Notes: generated by a model from the letters alone, not told the origin. A stretch of 64,000 nucleotides of DNA from Billgrantia azerbaijanica (GCA_004551485.1 SBLD01000001.1:469808-533807), one strand, 5' to 3'; positions 49,720-60,131 are shown, counted from the stretch's first letter. Numbers and translations are program-made.

Positions 49720-51099
49720 ATGGCAATCAGTGTCTTCGATCTGTTCAAGATCGGTATCGGCCCCTCCAGCTCGCACACCGTGGGGCCCATGCGGGCCGCT
49801 TTCGACTTCGTGCAGGCGCTGCGCGAGAAGGAGTTGCTCGAGCGCGTCGCCCGGGTCGAGGTGCAGCTCTACGGCTCGCTCAGCGCTACCGGCAAGGGCC
49901 ACGGCACCGATCGCGCCGCCATCATGGGGTTGATGGGCGAGCGCCCCGACGAGATCGACCCGGCGATCGTCTCACCCTGTCTCGAGGAGCTGCTGGAGTC
50001 GAGCACCCTGCTGCTCGACGGGCGCCTGGCGATTCCCTTCCTGTGGGCCCGCGACATGCAGTGGCACGACGAGTGCCTGCCCTACCACCCCAATGCCATG
50101 ACGCTCGTCGCCCATGGTCACAGCGACGAGCTCTACCGCAATACCTTCTATTCGATCGGCGGTGGCTTCGTGGTCGACGAGGCGCAGGCCGCCCGCGGCG
50201 AGCTGGATTCCGACACCACCTCGCTGCCCTACGACTTCAACACGGCGGCGGAGCTGATGGCGCTGTGCCGCATGCACGGGCTGCGCATCAGCGAGCTGAT
50301 GCTCGAGAACGAGAAGGCGTGGCGCAGCGAGGCCGAGGTGCGCGACGGCCTGTGGGAGATCTGGCAGGCGATGCAGGCCTGTGTCGAGCAGGGCCTGAAC
50401 GAGGAGGGGGTGCTGCCCGGCGGCCTCAACGTGCGGCGTCGTGCCTCGGCCCTGCATCGCCGCCTGCTGGCCGCCGAGGACGACACCAGCCTGATCGCCT
50501 CCACCTTCTCGGCGATGGACTGGGTCAACGTCTATGCGCTGGCGGTCAACGAGGAGAATGCCGCCGGCGGACGCATGGTCACCGCGCCCACCAATGGGGC
50601 GGCGGGCATCATCCCGGCCGTGCTGCACTACTACATGCACTTCAAGCCGGGCGCCAGCGAGCGCGACGTGGTGGACTTCCTGCTCACCGCCGGCGCAGTA
50701 GGCATCCTGTGCAAGAAGAACGCCTCCATCTCGGGAGCCGAGGTGGGCTGCCAGGGCGAGGTGGGCTCGGCCTGTGCCATGGCCGCCGCCGGGCTCGCCG
50801 AGGTGATGGGGGCCAGCGTCGCCCAGGTGGAGAACGCCGCCGAGATCGGTCTCGAGCACAATCTGGGGCTGACCTGCGACCCCGTCGGTGGGCTGGTGCA
50901 GGTGCCCTGCATCGAGCGCAACGCCATCGCCTCGGTCAAGGCGATCAACGCTGCCCAGATGGCGCTGCGCGGTGATGGCGAGCACTTCGTGTCGCTCGAC
51001 AAGGTGATCCGCACCATGCGCGACACCGGGCGCGACATGCAGGAGAAGTACAAGGAGACCTCGCGCGGCGGCCTGGCGGTCAACGCCATCGAGTGCTGA
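49720..51099 (+). CDS. sdaA: L-serine ammonia-lyase (iron-sulfur type)
   Basis: The 459-residue enzyme deaminates L-serine to pyruvate and ammonia using a [4Fe-4S] cluster. The alpha and beta parts are fused in one chain, as in E. coli SdaA. Motifs include the family N-terminus [34 protein letters not shown] and [19 protein letters not shown] with the cluster cysteines. It is divergent from a LysR gene, with about 180 bp between starts. A strong terminator follows. Confidence 0.97.
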   Translation: MAISVFDLFKIGIGPSSSHTVGPMRAAFDFVQALREKELLERVARVEVQLYGSLSATGKGHGTDRAAIMGLMGERPDEIDPAIVSPCLEELLESSTLLLDGRLAIPFLWARDMQWHDECLPYHPNAMTLVAHGHSDELYRNTFYSIGGGFVVDEAQAARGELDSDTTSLPYDFNTAAELMALCRMHGLRISELMLENEKAWRSEAEVRDGLWEIWQAMQACVEQGLNEEGVLPGGLNVRRRASALHRRLLAAEDDTSLIASTFSAMDWVNVYALAVNEENAAGGRMVTAPTNGAAGIIPAVLHYYMHFKPGASERDVVDFLLTAGAVGILCKKNASISGAEVGCQGEVGSACAMAAAGLAEVMGASVAQVENAAEIGLEHNLGLTCDPVGGLVQVPCIERNAIASVKAINAAQMALRGDGEHFVSLDKVIRTMRDTGRDMQEKYKETSRGGLAVNAIEC

Positions 51100-51141
51100 G
51101 AAGCGAATCCCTTTCAGATCAGCCGCCTAACGCTGACCAGC

Positions 51142-51169
51142 GCGACGCCCCGACGGGCGTCGCGTTTTT
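51142..51169 (+). terminator. Rho-independent terminator of sdaA
   Basis: GCGACGCCC (51142-51150) pairs with GGGCGTCGC (51155-51163), loop CGAC, followed by GTTTTT. A textbook terminator 43 bp after sdaA. Confidence 0.92.
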
Positions 51170-51257
51170 GTTTGCAAGCTATTGAAGTCGCTGGCGTCTA
51201 CGCCATTGGTCGAGTTCGGCGATTCAGCTATTGCCCCGTCGTGGCGACTGCTCTAGC

Positions 51258-51271
51258 TTACGTTAACGTAA
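51258..51271. promoter_or_regulatory. Perfect 14-bp palindrome, candidate operator of the ABC transporter
   Basis: TTACGTTAACGTAA is its own reverse complement and lies 87 bp before the first ATPase gene. TTGCCC (51231-51236) and TAGCTT (51254-51259), 17 bp apart, would place it over a weak -10 box. The sequence resembles, as I recall, operators of MerR-family LiuR-type regulators of branched-chain amino acid genes. The regulator is not in this window. Confidence 0.5.
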
Positions 51272-51357
51272 AGGTTAGAGAGTCCTGAGCCTTCTCTACA
51301 ACGACAACAACGTCAGCAACGGCGGATCGCCCCGCGGCGGTCCAGAGAGGACGCCAC

Positions 51358-52131
51358 ATGACCCAGGAGTTCGCACTCGAAACCCGTGGGTTGACCAAGG
51401 AGTTTCGCGGCTTCACCGCCGTGGACGACGTCAACCTGCAGGTCCGGGAAGGACACATCCACGCCTTGATCGGTCCCAACGGGGCCGGCAAGACGACCGT
51501 CTTCAACCTCCTCACCAAGTTCCTGCCGCCGACCCGCGGCGAGATCCTCTATCGCGGCCAGTCGATCACCGGTCTGAAGGCCAACGAGATCGCCCGGCGG
51601 GGCCTGGTGCGCTCCTTCCAGATCTCCGCGGTGTTCGGCCACATGACCGCGCTGGAGAACGTGCGCGTGGCGCTGCAGCGCCCCATCGGCACCTCCTTCC
51701 ACTTCTGGAAGTCCGAGCGCACCCTCGAGCCGCTCAACGAGCGGGCCATGGCGTTGCTCGACGAGGTGGGCCTCGCCGACTACGCCGACGTGCTCACCGT
51801 GGAGATGCCCTACGGTCGCAAGCGCGCGCTGGAGGTGGCCACCACCCTGGCCATGAACCCGACGCTGATGCTGCTCGACGAGCCGACCCAGGGCATGGGC
51901 GCCGAGGACGTCGACCGCATCGTCGAGCTGATCCGTCGCGTGGCCAAGGGCCGCACCGTACTGATGGTGGAACACAACCTCAGCGTGGTCAGCCGGCTGT
52001 GCGACCGCATCACCGTGCTGGCCCGCGGCAGCGTGCTCGCCGAGGGCGACTACGCCGCCGTCTCCGCCGACCCGCGCGTCAAGGAGGCCTACATGGGCAG
52101 TGAAGCCGAGGCAGAGGAGGTCGGCGCATGA
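51358..52131 (+). CDS. Branched-chain amino acid-type ABC transporter ATPase (LivG-like)
   Basis: A 257-residue ATPase of the HAAT (LivG) family that powers import of a branched-chain amino acid-like or amide substrate. Walker A is GPNGAGKTT (residues about 40-48), with the LivG-specific insertion, a signature-region motif PYGRKRALEVATTLAMNP and Walker B LMLLDEPTQGMG. It is the first gene of a five-gene cluster, with the order ATPase-ATPase-binding protein-permease-permease. The stop overlaps the next ATPase (ATGA). Confidence 0.93.
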   Translation: MTQEFALETRGLTKEFRGFTAVDDVNLQVREGHIHALIGPNGAGKTTVFNLLTKFLPPTRGEILYRGQSITGLKANEIARRGLVRSFQISAVFGHMTALENVRVALQRPIGTSFHFWKSERTLEPLNERAMALLDEVGLADYADVLTVEMPYGRKRALEVATTLAMNPTLMLLDEPTQGMGAEDVDRIVELIRRVAKGRTVLMVEHNLSVVSRLCDRITVLARGSVLAEGDYAAVSADPRVKEAYMGSEAEAEEVGA

Positions 52132-52880
52132 ACCAGCTTGCCGAACGGCCCCGCGTCACCGACTACCAGGATCACGACGGCGCCGAGATGCTGCGCGTCA
52201 GTGACCTGCATGCCTTCTACGGCGAGTCGCACATCCTCCACGGCGTGGATCTCGAGGTGAGGCGCGGCGAGCTCGTCACCCTGCTCGGGCGCAACGGCGC
52301 CGGACGCAGCACCACCCTCAAGGCGGTCATGAACATGGTGGGCCGGCGTACCGGTTCGATCATGATCAACGGCAACGAGACGCTTGCCGTCAAGCCACAC
52401 CGCATCCCGCGGCTGGGGGTCGGCTACTGCCCCGAGGAGCGCGGCATCTTCTCGAGCCTCGACGTCGAGGAGAACCTACTGTTGCCGCCCACGGTGCGCT
52501 CCGGCGGCCTGTCGATCGACGAGATCTACGCGATGTTCCCCAACCTCTACGAGCGGCGCCGCAGCCAGGGCACGCGGCTCTCCGGCGGCGAACAGCAGAT
52601 GCTGGCCATGGCGCGCATCCTGCGTACCGGCGCGCGGCTGCTGCTGCTCGACGAGATCACCGAGGGGCTGGCCCCGGTCATCGTCCAGGCCCTCGGCGAG
52701 GTGCTGGTCAAGCTCAAGGCGCGCGGCATGACCATCGTGCTGGTGGAGCAGAACTTCCGCTTCGCCGCGCCGCTGGCCGACCGCCACTACGTGATGGAGC
52801 ACGGCCGCATCATCGAGGAGATCTCGGCGGCCGAGCTGCCGTCGCGCCGCGACCATCTTCACTCGCTGCTGGGGGTCTGA
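52128..52880 (+). CDS. Branched-chain amino acid-type ABC transporter ATPase (LivF-like), Arg in Walker A
   Basis: A 250-residue LivF-type ATPase, partner of the preceding one. Its Walker A reads GRNGAGRSTT with Arg60 where the catalytic Lys is expected. The signature LSGGEQQMLAMARIL and Walker B LLLLDEITEGLAP are intact. An Arg at this place occurs in some LivF-like proteins and could lower ATPase activity of one site of the heterodimer. About 20 extra N-terminal residues precede the domain. It overlaps the first ATPase gene by 4 bp. Confidence 0.92.
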   Translation: MNQLAERPRVTDYQDHDGAEMLRVSDLHAFYGESHILHGVDLEVRRGELVTLLGRNGAGRSTTLKAVMNMVGRRTGSIMINGNETLAVKPHRIPRLGVGYCPEERGIFSSLDVEENLLLPPTVRSGGLSIDEIYAMFPNLYERRRSQGTRLSGGEQQMLAMARILRTGARLLLLDEITEGLAPVIVQALGEVLVKLKARGMTIVLVEQNFRFAAPLADRHYVMEHGRIIEEISAAELPSRRDHLHSLLGV

Positions 52881-52902
52881 GCAGCCTCGCCCCCGGCATG
52901 GG

Positions 52903-52916
52903 CGCCGCGCGCGGCG
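52903..52916. promoter_or_regulatory. GC palindrome between the ATPase and binding-protein genes
   Basis: CGCCGCGCGCGGCG is a perfect 14-bp palindrome 23 bp after the second ATPase gene. No T-run follows. In the mRNA it could slow decay or partly terminate, giving different amounts of ATPase and binding protein; this is only a guess. Confidence 0.4.
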
Positions 52917-52989
52917 TGGCGCTCTTCCACCACCACTGCCACGACGTCAGTCACAACAACAACAGCCCTTCGGGGCCGAGGAGACGATA

Positions 52990-54213
52990 ATGACCTTCAT
53001 CAAGAAGACGCTCGCCAGCAGCATCGCCGTTGCCGCCGCCACCTCGCTGATGGCCACCACCGCCCAGGCCGAGATCAGCGACGACGCGGTGCGCATCGGC
53101 TACCTGGCCGACATGTCCGGCACCTACCGCGACCTGGCCGGTCCCGGTGGCCTCGAGGCGCTCGAGATGGCCATCGAGGACTTCGGTGGCAGCGTCAATG
53201 GCGCGCCCATCGAGGTGTTCAGCGCCGACGACCGCAACAGCGCCGACGTGGGCGCCAACACCGTGCGCGGCTGGATCGACCAGGACAACGTCGACCTGGT
53301 GGCCGGCATGGTGGCCTCGTCGGTGACCATCGCCGTGACCAAGGTGCTCGAGGACAACGACAAGCTGGGCATCGTCTCCGGTTCGGCGGCCTCGAGCATC
53401 ACCAACGAGCACTGCACGCCCAACCACATCCACTGGGTCTACGACACCTACCCGCTGGCCAACGGCACCGCCAAGGCGGTGGTCGAGCAGGGCGGCGACA
53501 GCTGGTTCATGCTGACCGCCGACTACGCCTTCGGCCACGCCCTGGAGGGCGACGTGGAGAAGGTGGTCACCGACAATGGCGGGACCATCGTCGATCGCAT
53601 CCGCCACCCGTTCCCCACCGAGGACTTCTCCTCCTACATCCTCCAGGCGCAGGGTTCCGGGGCCAAGATCGTCGGCCTGGCCAACGCCGGTGCCGACACC
53701 GTCAACGCCATCAACACGGCGAGCCAGTTCGGTCTGGTACAGAGCGGCCAACAGCTCGCCGGCCTGCTGGTGTTCCTCAACGACGTCTACGCCATGGGCC
53801 TCGAGGCCACCCAGGGGCTGCTGCTCACCACCGGCTGGTACTGGAACATGGACGAGGCATCGCGCGAGTGGGCCGAGCGCTACTACGAGCGCGTGGGGCG
53901 CATGCCGACCATGGTCCAGGCGGGCATCTACTCCAGCGCCATGCACTACCTGAAGGCCGTCGAGGCGACCGGCAGCGACGATGCCCAGACCGTGCGCAGC
54001 CACATGATGGAGCAGCCCATCGAGGACTTCTTCGCCCGCAATGGCCGCATCCGTGAGGATGGCCGCATGGTCCACGACATGTACCTTGCCGAGGTGAAGG
54101 CGCCGGCCGATGCCACCCACGAGTGGGACCTCTACGAGATCAAGGCCACCATTCCTGCCGAGGAAGCCTACCGCCCGCTCGCCGAAAGCAAGTGCCAGCT
54201 GGTCAACAACTGA
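52990..54213 (+). CDS. ABC transporter substrate-binding protein (LivJ/K-like, HAAT family)
   Basis: A 407-residue periplasmic type I binding protein with a signal peptide (about 1-27, ending TTAQA). Features are IRIGYLADMSG-like IGYLADMSGTYRDL, the SGSAASSITNEHC loop and SWFMLTADYAFGHALEGDV. These match the branched-chain amino acid/urea/amide binding family; the ligand cannot be predicted by eye. GAGGAG lies before the ATG. It follows a 109-bp gap after the ATPases. Confidence 0.92.
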   Translation: MTFIKKTLASSIAVAAATSLMATTAQAEISDDAVRIGYLADMSGTYRDLAGPGGLEALEMAIEDFGGSVNGAPIEVFSADDRNSADVGANTVRGWIDQDNVDLVAGMVASSVTIAVTKVLEDNDKLGIVSGSAASSITNEHCTPNHIHWVYDTYPLANGTAKAVVEQGGDSWFMLTADYAFGHALEGDVEKVVTDNGGTIVDRIRHPFPTEDFSSYILQAQGSGAKIVGLANAGADTVNAINTASQFGLVQSGQQLAGLLVFLNDVYAMGLEATQGLLLTTGWYWNMDEASREWAERYYERVGRMPTMVQAGIYSSAMHYLKAVEATGSDDAQTVRSHMMEQPIEDFFARNGRIREDGRMVHDMYLAEVKAPADATHEWDLYEIKATIPAEEAYRPLAESKCQLVNN

Positions 54214-54277
54214 GCGGGCCAGCGTGATCCGGCGGCGGCCATTGCCGCCGCCCCTCTGACGGCGAGGAGACACTGAC

Positions 54278-55165
54278 ATGACGATGATATTCGGGGTGCC
54301 GTTGGCGGTGTTCATGGGCCAGCTGATGCTGGGCCTGATCAACGGCGCCTTCTATGCCCTGCTGAGCCTGGGCCTGGCGGTGATCTTCGGCCTGCTGAAG
54401 ATCGTCAACTTCGCCCACGGAGCCATGTACATGCTCGGCGCCTTCGCCACCCTGCTGGGCATGCAGTACCTGGGCGTGAGCTACTGGGCGGCGCTGCTGC
54501 TGGCCCCGCTGGTGGTGGGCGCCCTGGGGATGGTGATCGAGCGGCTGCTGCTGCGCCGCATCGGCCACCTCGACCACCTCTACGGCCTGCTGCTCACCTT
54601 CGGCCTGGCGCTGATCTTCGAGGGCTCTCTGGTCAACTTCTTCGGCGTCTCCGGCGCCCGCTATCCCACGCCGGAGGCCTTGCAGGGCGGGTTGCAGCTG
54701 GGCTTCATGTTCCTGCCCACCTACCGCGCCTGGGTGCTGGTGGCCGCCCTGGTGGTGTGCCTGGGCACCTGGTACGTCATCGAGCGTACGCGGCTCGGCG
54801 CCTACCTGCGCGCCGGCACCGAGAACCCGGCGCTGATGCAGGCGTTCGGCGTCAACGTGCCGCAGCTGATCACCCTCACCTACGGCTTCGGCGTGGCGCT
54901 CGCGGCCTTCGCCGGGGTGCTGGCCGCGCCGCTCTACCCGGTGTCGCCGACCATGGGCTCCAACCTGTTGATCATCGTCTTCGCCGTGGTGGTGATCGGC
55001 GGCATGGGCTCGATCCTCGGCGCCATCCTCACCGGCCTGGGCATGGGGCTGGTCGAGGGACTCACCAAGGTGTACTACCCCGAGGCCGCCAACACCGTGA
55101 TCTTCCTGGTGATGATCCTGGTGCTGATGCTGCGGCCCGCCGGGCTCTTCGGCAAGGAGGCATGA
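54278..55165 (+). CDS. Branched-chain amino acid-type ABC permease (LivH-like)
   Basis: A 295-residue inner-membrane permease with about eight helices. LivH motifs include LGLAVIFGLLKIVNFAHGAM and RTRLGAYLRAGTENPALMQAFG, then IVFAVVVIGGMGSILGAI. It pairs with the next gene to form the membrane channel. GAGGAG precedes the ATG. It ends with TGA overlapping the next gene. Confidence 0.94.
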   Translation: MTMIFGVPLAVFMGQLMLGLINGAFYALLSLGLAVIFGLLKIVNFAHGAMYMLGAFATLLGMQYLGVSYWAALLLAPLVVGALGMVIERLLLRRIGHLDHLYGLLLTFGLALIFEGSLVNFFGVSGARYPTPEALQGGLQLGFMFLPTYRAWVLVAALVVCLGTWYVIERTRLGAYLRAGTENPALMQAFGVNVPQLITLTYGFGVALAAFAGVLAAPLYPVSPTMGSNLLIIVFAVVVIGGMGSILGAILTGLGMGLVEGLTKVYYPEAANTVIFLVMILVLMLRPAGLFGKEA

Positions 55166-55167
55166 CC

Positions 55168-56151
55168 ATGGCCACGACGCAAACCCTGACCCCTGCCATG
55201 GAGCGCGCCCGCCGCGCCTCCCAGCGGCGCAACCTCTTCTACCTGGCGCTGGTCGCCGTGGGCCTGGTGGCCCCCTTTGCCGCCTACCCGGTGTTCCTGA
55301 TGAAGATGCTGTGCTTCGCGCTCTTCGCCTGCGCCTTCAACCTGCTGCTCGGCTATGCGGGGCTGCTCTCCTTCGGCCACGCGGCCTTCCTGGCCACCGG
55401 CGGTTACGTGACCGGTTTTCTGCTGTCGAGCTACCCCGCGCTCACGCCGGAACTGGGCATTCTCACCGGCACCGCTGCCGCCGTGGCGCTGGGGGCGGTG
55501 TTCGGGGTCCTCGCCATTCGTCGCCAGGGCATCTACTTCGCCATGGTCACGCTGGCGCTGGCCCAGCTGATGTTCTTCGTCTTCATCCAGGCGCCGTTCA
55601 CCGGCGGCGAGGATGGCCTGCACGGCGTGCCGCGCGGCGAGCTGTTCGGCCTCGTCAGCCTCGAGAGCAACCTGGCGATGTACTACTTCGTCTTCGCGGT
55701 GTTCCTGATCGGCTTCGCGATCGTCCAGCGCGCCGTGCACTCGCCCTACGGCCAAGTGCTCAAGGCGATCCGCGAGAACGAGCCGCGCGCGGTGTCGCTG
55801 GGCTACAACGTCGATGCCTACAAGCTGCTGGCCTTCGTGCTCTCGGCCGGCCTCGCCGGCCTGGCGGGGTCGACCAAGACGGTGGTGTTCCAGCTCGCCT
55901 CGCTCACCGATGCCCACTGGCACATGTCCGGCGAGGTGATCCTGATGACCCTGCTGGGCGGCGTGGGCACGCTGTTCGGCCCGGTGGTGGGGGGCAGCCT
56001 GGTGGTCAGCCTGCAGCACATGCTGGCGCAGTCGCCGCTGGGCAACTGGGTCAGCCCCATCCTCGGAGCGATCTTCGTGGTCTGCGTGCTGAGCTTCCGC
56101 AGCGGCATCGTCGGCGAGCTGCAGAAGCTCATCCGCAAGAACTTCAAGTGA
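55168..56151 (+). CDS. Branched-chain amino acid-type ABC permease (LivM-like)
   Basis: A 327-residue permease with about ten helices. LivM motifs are FACAFNLLLGYAGLLSFGHA, the coupling loop IRENEPRAVSLGYNVDAYKL and MTLLGGVGTLFGPVVGG. ATG 55168 was preferred because AAGGAGG lies seven bases upstream; ATG 55162 overlaps the livH stop. It ends the five-gene cluster and is followed by a terminator. Confidence 0.94.
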   Translation: MATTQTLTPAMERARRASQRRNLFYLALVAVGLVAPFAAYPVFLMKMLCFALFACAFNLLLGYAGLLSFGHAAFLATGGYVTGFLLSSYPALTPELGILTGTAAAVALGAVFGVLAIRRQGIYFAMVTLALAQLMFFVFIQAPFTGGEDGLHGVPRGELFGLVSLESNLAMYYFVFAVFLIGFAIVQRAVHSPYGQVLKAIRENEPRAVSLGYNVDAYKLLAFVLSAGLAGLAGSTKTVVFQLASLTDAHWHMSGEVILMTLLGGVGTLFGPVVGGSLVVSLQHMLAQSPLGNWVSPILGAIFVVCVLSFRSGIVGELQKLIRKNFK

Positions 56152-56177
56152 GCACCGGCGACGAGCCGCATCCCTCC

Positions 56178-56201
56178 AGGCGCCCCGCGGGGCGCCTTTT
56201 T
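56178..56201. terminator. Bidirectional-looking terminator
   Basis: AGGCGCCC (56178-56185) and GGGCGCCT (56190-56197), loop CGCG, followed by TTTTT. It ends the transporter transcript. The convergent LysR gene stops 11 bp further right and may use the same stem. Confidence 0.9.
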
Positions 56202-56211
56202 ACTGCCGGTC

Positions 56212-57102
56212 TCAGGGCCGGGGCGGCAGCGCCTCGCCAATATGCGCCACCAGGAAATCGACGAACTGGCGCACCTTGGGCGACAGGTGGCGGTGGCGGG
56301 GGTAGACCGCCCACACCGCGGTGTCGCGGTGGCGGAAGGTGTCCAGCACCGAGACCAGCTCGCCCGATTGCAGGTAGGGTTCGACGTAGTAATCGGGCAA
56401 CTGGGCCAGCCCCAGCCCCTTGCGCACCGCATCCAGCAGCGCCGGGCCGGAGTTGGCCTGCCAGCGGCCGTCGACGCGCACCTCGCGCCGCACCCCATTC
56501 GTCTCGAACAGCCAATAGTCCCGCGAGCCGAGCAGACAGGGATGATGGCTCAGCTCGGCCAGCGAGTGCGGGCGCGAGACCCGCTCGAAGTAGTCCCGGG
56601 AGCCGACCACGTACTCGCGACGCTCGCACAGCCGCCGGGCGATCAGCGTCGAGTCCTTGAGCACGCCCATGCGGATGGCGATGTCGAAGCCCTCGTCGAT
56701 CACCTCCACCTGGCGGTTGGTGAAGTGCATCTGCACCTCGAGCTGTGGGTGCAGGCGCTGGAAATCGTTGACCAGCGGGGCGACGTAGCGCTCGCCGAAG
56801 GTGGTCGCCGAGGTCAGCCGCAGCACCCCGCGTGGCCGTGACTGGAAGTCGGTGACGGCCGCCTCGGCCTCGAGGAAGCCGTCCAGCAGGTGGCGACAGT
56901 GCTCGTAGTAGACGGCGCCGGCATCGGTGAGACGGATCTGGCGGGTGGTTCGATACAGCAGCGGAGTACCCAGCCGGCTCTCGAGCTGGCTGACCAGTCG
57001 GCTGACATGGGAGTTGGAGACCTTGAGACGACTCGCCGCCGCCGAGAAGGTGCCCTGGCGCACCACCTCGACGAAGGCCTCGATGCGATCCCAGCGTTGC
57101 AT
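56212..57102 (-). CDS. LysR-family transcriptional regulator beside frmA
   Basis: A 296-residue regulator of the CrgA/DhcR-like branch. The winged helix (about 4-62) has VRQGTFSAAASRLKVSNSHVSRLVSQLE (given here as a region, recognition helix SNSHVSRLVSQLE). The effector domain carries LTSATTFGERYVAPL and GFDIAIRMGVLKDS. It is divergent from frmA with 180 bp between starts, so it may control formaldehyde detoxification. Effector unknown. Confidence 0.88.
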   Translation of the reverse strand: MQRWDRIEAFVEVVRQGTFSAAASRLKVSNSHVSRLVSQLESRLGTPLLYRTTRQIRLTDAGAVYYEHCRHLLDGFLEAEAAVTDFQSRPRGVLRLTSATTFGERYVAPLVNDFQRLHPQLEVQMHFTNRQVEVIDEGFDIAIRMGVLKDSTLIARRLCERREYVVGSRDYFERVSRPHSLAELSHHPCLLGSRDYWLFETNGVRREVRVDGRWQANSGPALLDAVRKGLGLAQLPDYYVEPYLQSGELVSVLDTFRHRDTAVWAVYPRHRHLSPKVRQFVDFLVAHIGEALPPRP

Positions 57103-57151
57103 GAAGGCGCGATCCCTCCGTCATTGTTGTTCAGTGGCAATAATCATCTGA

Positions 57152-58393
<1,242 letters not shown>

Positions 58394-58478
58394 GCATGTG
58401 GCTTGAGAAAGTGGCTTCGAATCGCTGGGAAAAACAGGCACCATGGTGCCGTCCGACGGCCGCGTGGAGGCAAACGGC

Positions 58479-59333
58479 ATGACCATAAGCGAAAACCTGG
58501 AACTGGTATCGGCCACCAAGAGCTTCGATGGCTGGCTCAAGCGCTATCGGCACCACTCCCGGGCGCTCGATTGCGAGATGATCTTCGCCATCTACCTGCC
58601 GCCCCAGGCCGAACGTGAGCGGGTGCCGCTGCTGTGGTGGTTGTCGGGGCTCACCTGCACCGATGAGAACTTCATGCAGAAGGCGGGGGCCCAGCGCGTC
58701 GCGGCGGAGCTCGGCATCGCCATCGTCTGCCCGGACACCAGCCCGCGCGGCACCGACCTGCCCGGCGAGCACGACAGCTACGACCTGGGCTCGGGGGCAG
58801 GCTTCTACGTCAACGCCACCCAGGAGCCCTGGGCGAAGCACTATCGCATGTACGACTACGTCACCGAGGAGCTGCCCTCGGTGGTGCGCCAGCACTTTCC
58901 CGTCAACGGGCGGGAGTCGATCAGCGGTCACTCGATGGGCGGCCATGGCGCGCTGGTGATGGCCCTGCGGCGCCCCGGTCACTACCGCTCGGTGTCGGCC
59001 CTGGCGCCCATCGTCAATCCCACCCAGTGCCCCTGGGGCAAGAAGGCGTTTGCCGCCTATCTGGGCGACGACCCGGGCGGCTGGACGCAGTACGACGCCT
59101 GCGAGCTGGTGGCCAAGGGCGCCTCGAGCCAGAAGCTGTTCATCGACCAGGGCGAGGCGGACGACTTTCTCGATGAGCAGCTCAAGCCCGAGCGGCTGGA
59201 GGCGGTGTGCGCCGAGCATGATCATCCCCTGACGCTGCGGCGCCAGCCGGGGTATGATCACAGCTACTACTTCATCGCCACCTTCATCGAGGACCACCTG
59301 CGCTACCATGCCGAGCATCTCGCCCAAGGCTGA
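58479..59333 (+). CDS. fghA: S-formylglutathione hydrolase
   Basis: FghA hydrolyses S-formylglutathione to formate and glutathione, the second step after FrmA. The 284-residue esterase D-type alpha/beta hydrolase has the nucleophile motif GHSMGGHGALVMAL, the acid in QGEADDFL and the histidine in YDHSYYF. ATG 58479 was chosen from the GGAGG eight bases before it. Neighbouring frmA supports the role. Confidence 0.96.
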   Translation: MTISENLELVSATKSFDGWLKRYRHHSRALDCEMIFAIYLPPQAERERVPLLWWLSGLTCTDENFMQKAGAQRVAAELGIAIVCPDTSPRGTDLPGEHDSYDLGSGAGFYVNATQEPWAKHYRMYDYVTEELPSVVRQHFPVNGRESISGHSMGGHGALVMALRRPGHYRSVSALAPIVNPTQCPWGKKAFAAYLGDDPGGWTQYDACELVAKGASSQKLFIDQGEADDFLDEQLKPERLEAVCAEHDHPLTLRRQPGYDHSYYFIATFIEDHLRYHAEHLAQG

Positions 59334-59384
59334 CGAGAGCCCGTTGCCGGTCCGGCGGTACCCGGCCGCCGGGCCGCTTGCCCC

Positions 59385-60116
59385 ATGATCATGAGCGCGG
59401 CTCGGCAGTTGCCCCGCGCCCTGATGCGTCGCCTGCTGCACGCCCTGGCCCTCGTCGGGGTCGGCTTCGTGGCGCTGTCGCTGCTGCTGGTGTTGCTGCT
59501 GCGCGAGGTGCCGGCCTACGGCTCCATGGTCATGCTCGAGCGCAAGGTCGAGGCGTGGCTCGCCGGCGAGTCGCTGCCGATCCGTCACCAGTGGCGGCCC
59601 TGGGAGTCGCTCTCGGTGCATGCCAAGCTGGCGGTGGTCGCCGCCGAGGATCAGCGCTTCGCCGAGCACCGCGGCTTCGATCTGGTCGAGCTGCGCCGCG
59701 CCTGGGAGGCGAGCCGCGACGGCGAGCGCCTGCGCGGGGCCAGCACCATCAGCCAGCAGACCGCCAAGAACCTCTTCCTGTGGACCGGACGCAGCTGGGT
59801 GCGCAAGGGCCTGGAGGCGTGGTTCACCCTGCTCATCGAGACGTTCTGGTCCAAGCAGCGCGTGCTCGAGGTCTACCTCAACATCGTCGAGTGGGACAGT
59901 GGCGTGTTCGGGCTCGAGGCCGCGGCCCAGCACTACTTCGGCGTCTCCGCCGACCGGCTCAGCGAGGTCCAGGCGAGCCGCCTGGCCGCCATCCTGCCCA
60001 ACCCGCGGGCCTGGGACGCCGCCCGGCCGGGTCCCTATGTAGCGCAGCGCAGCGCCTGGATCCGCCAGCAGATGCGCAACCTCGGCGGCGGCTATCTGCA
60101 GCGCCTGGGGGAGTAG
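59385..60116 (+). CDS. mtgA: Monofunctional peptidoglycan glycosyltransferase MtgA
   Basis: MtgA polymerises lipid II glycan strands. The 243-residue protein has one N-terminal membrane helix (about 20-40) and a GT51 domain with AAEDQRFAEHRGFD (catalytic Glu), GASTISQQTAKNLFLW and YLNIVEWDSGVFGLEAAAQHYF. It lacks a transpeptidase domain, as expected. The start could be ATG 59385 or 59391. Its stop is part of an 18-bp palindrome shared with the convergent transporter gene. Confidence 0.95.
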   Translation: MIMSAARQLPRALMRRLLHALALVGVGFVALSLLLVLLLREVPAYGSMVMLERKVEAWLAGESLPIRHQWRPWESLSVHAKLAVVAAEDQRFAEHRGFDLVELRRAWEASRDGERLRGASTISQQTAKNLFLWTGRSWVRKGLEAWFTLLIETFWSKQRVLEVYLNIVEWDSGVFGLEAAAQHYFGVSADRLSEVQASRLAAILPNPRAWDAARPGPYVAQRSAWIRQQMRNLGGGYLQRLGE

Positions 60117-60131
60117 GGGCCCGGGCCCCTA
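60114..60131. repeat. 18-bp palindrome formed by two convergent stop codons
   Basis: TAGGGGCCCGGGCCCCTA is a perfect palindrome. Its first three bases are the mtgA stop and, read from the other strand, its last three are the stop of the DMT transporter. It could act as a bidirectional stop hairpin, but has no T-run. Confidence 0.7.
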
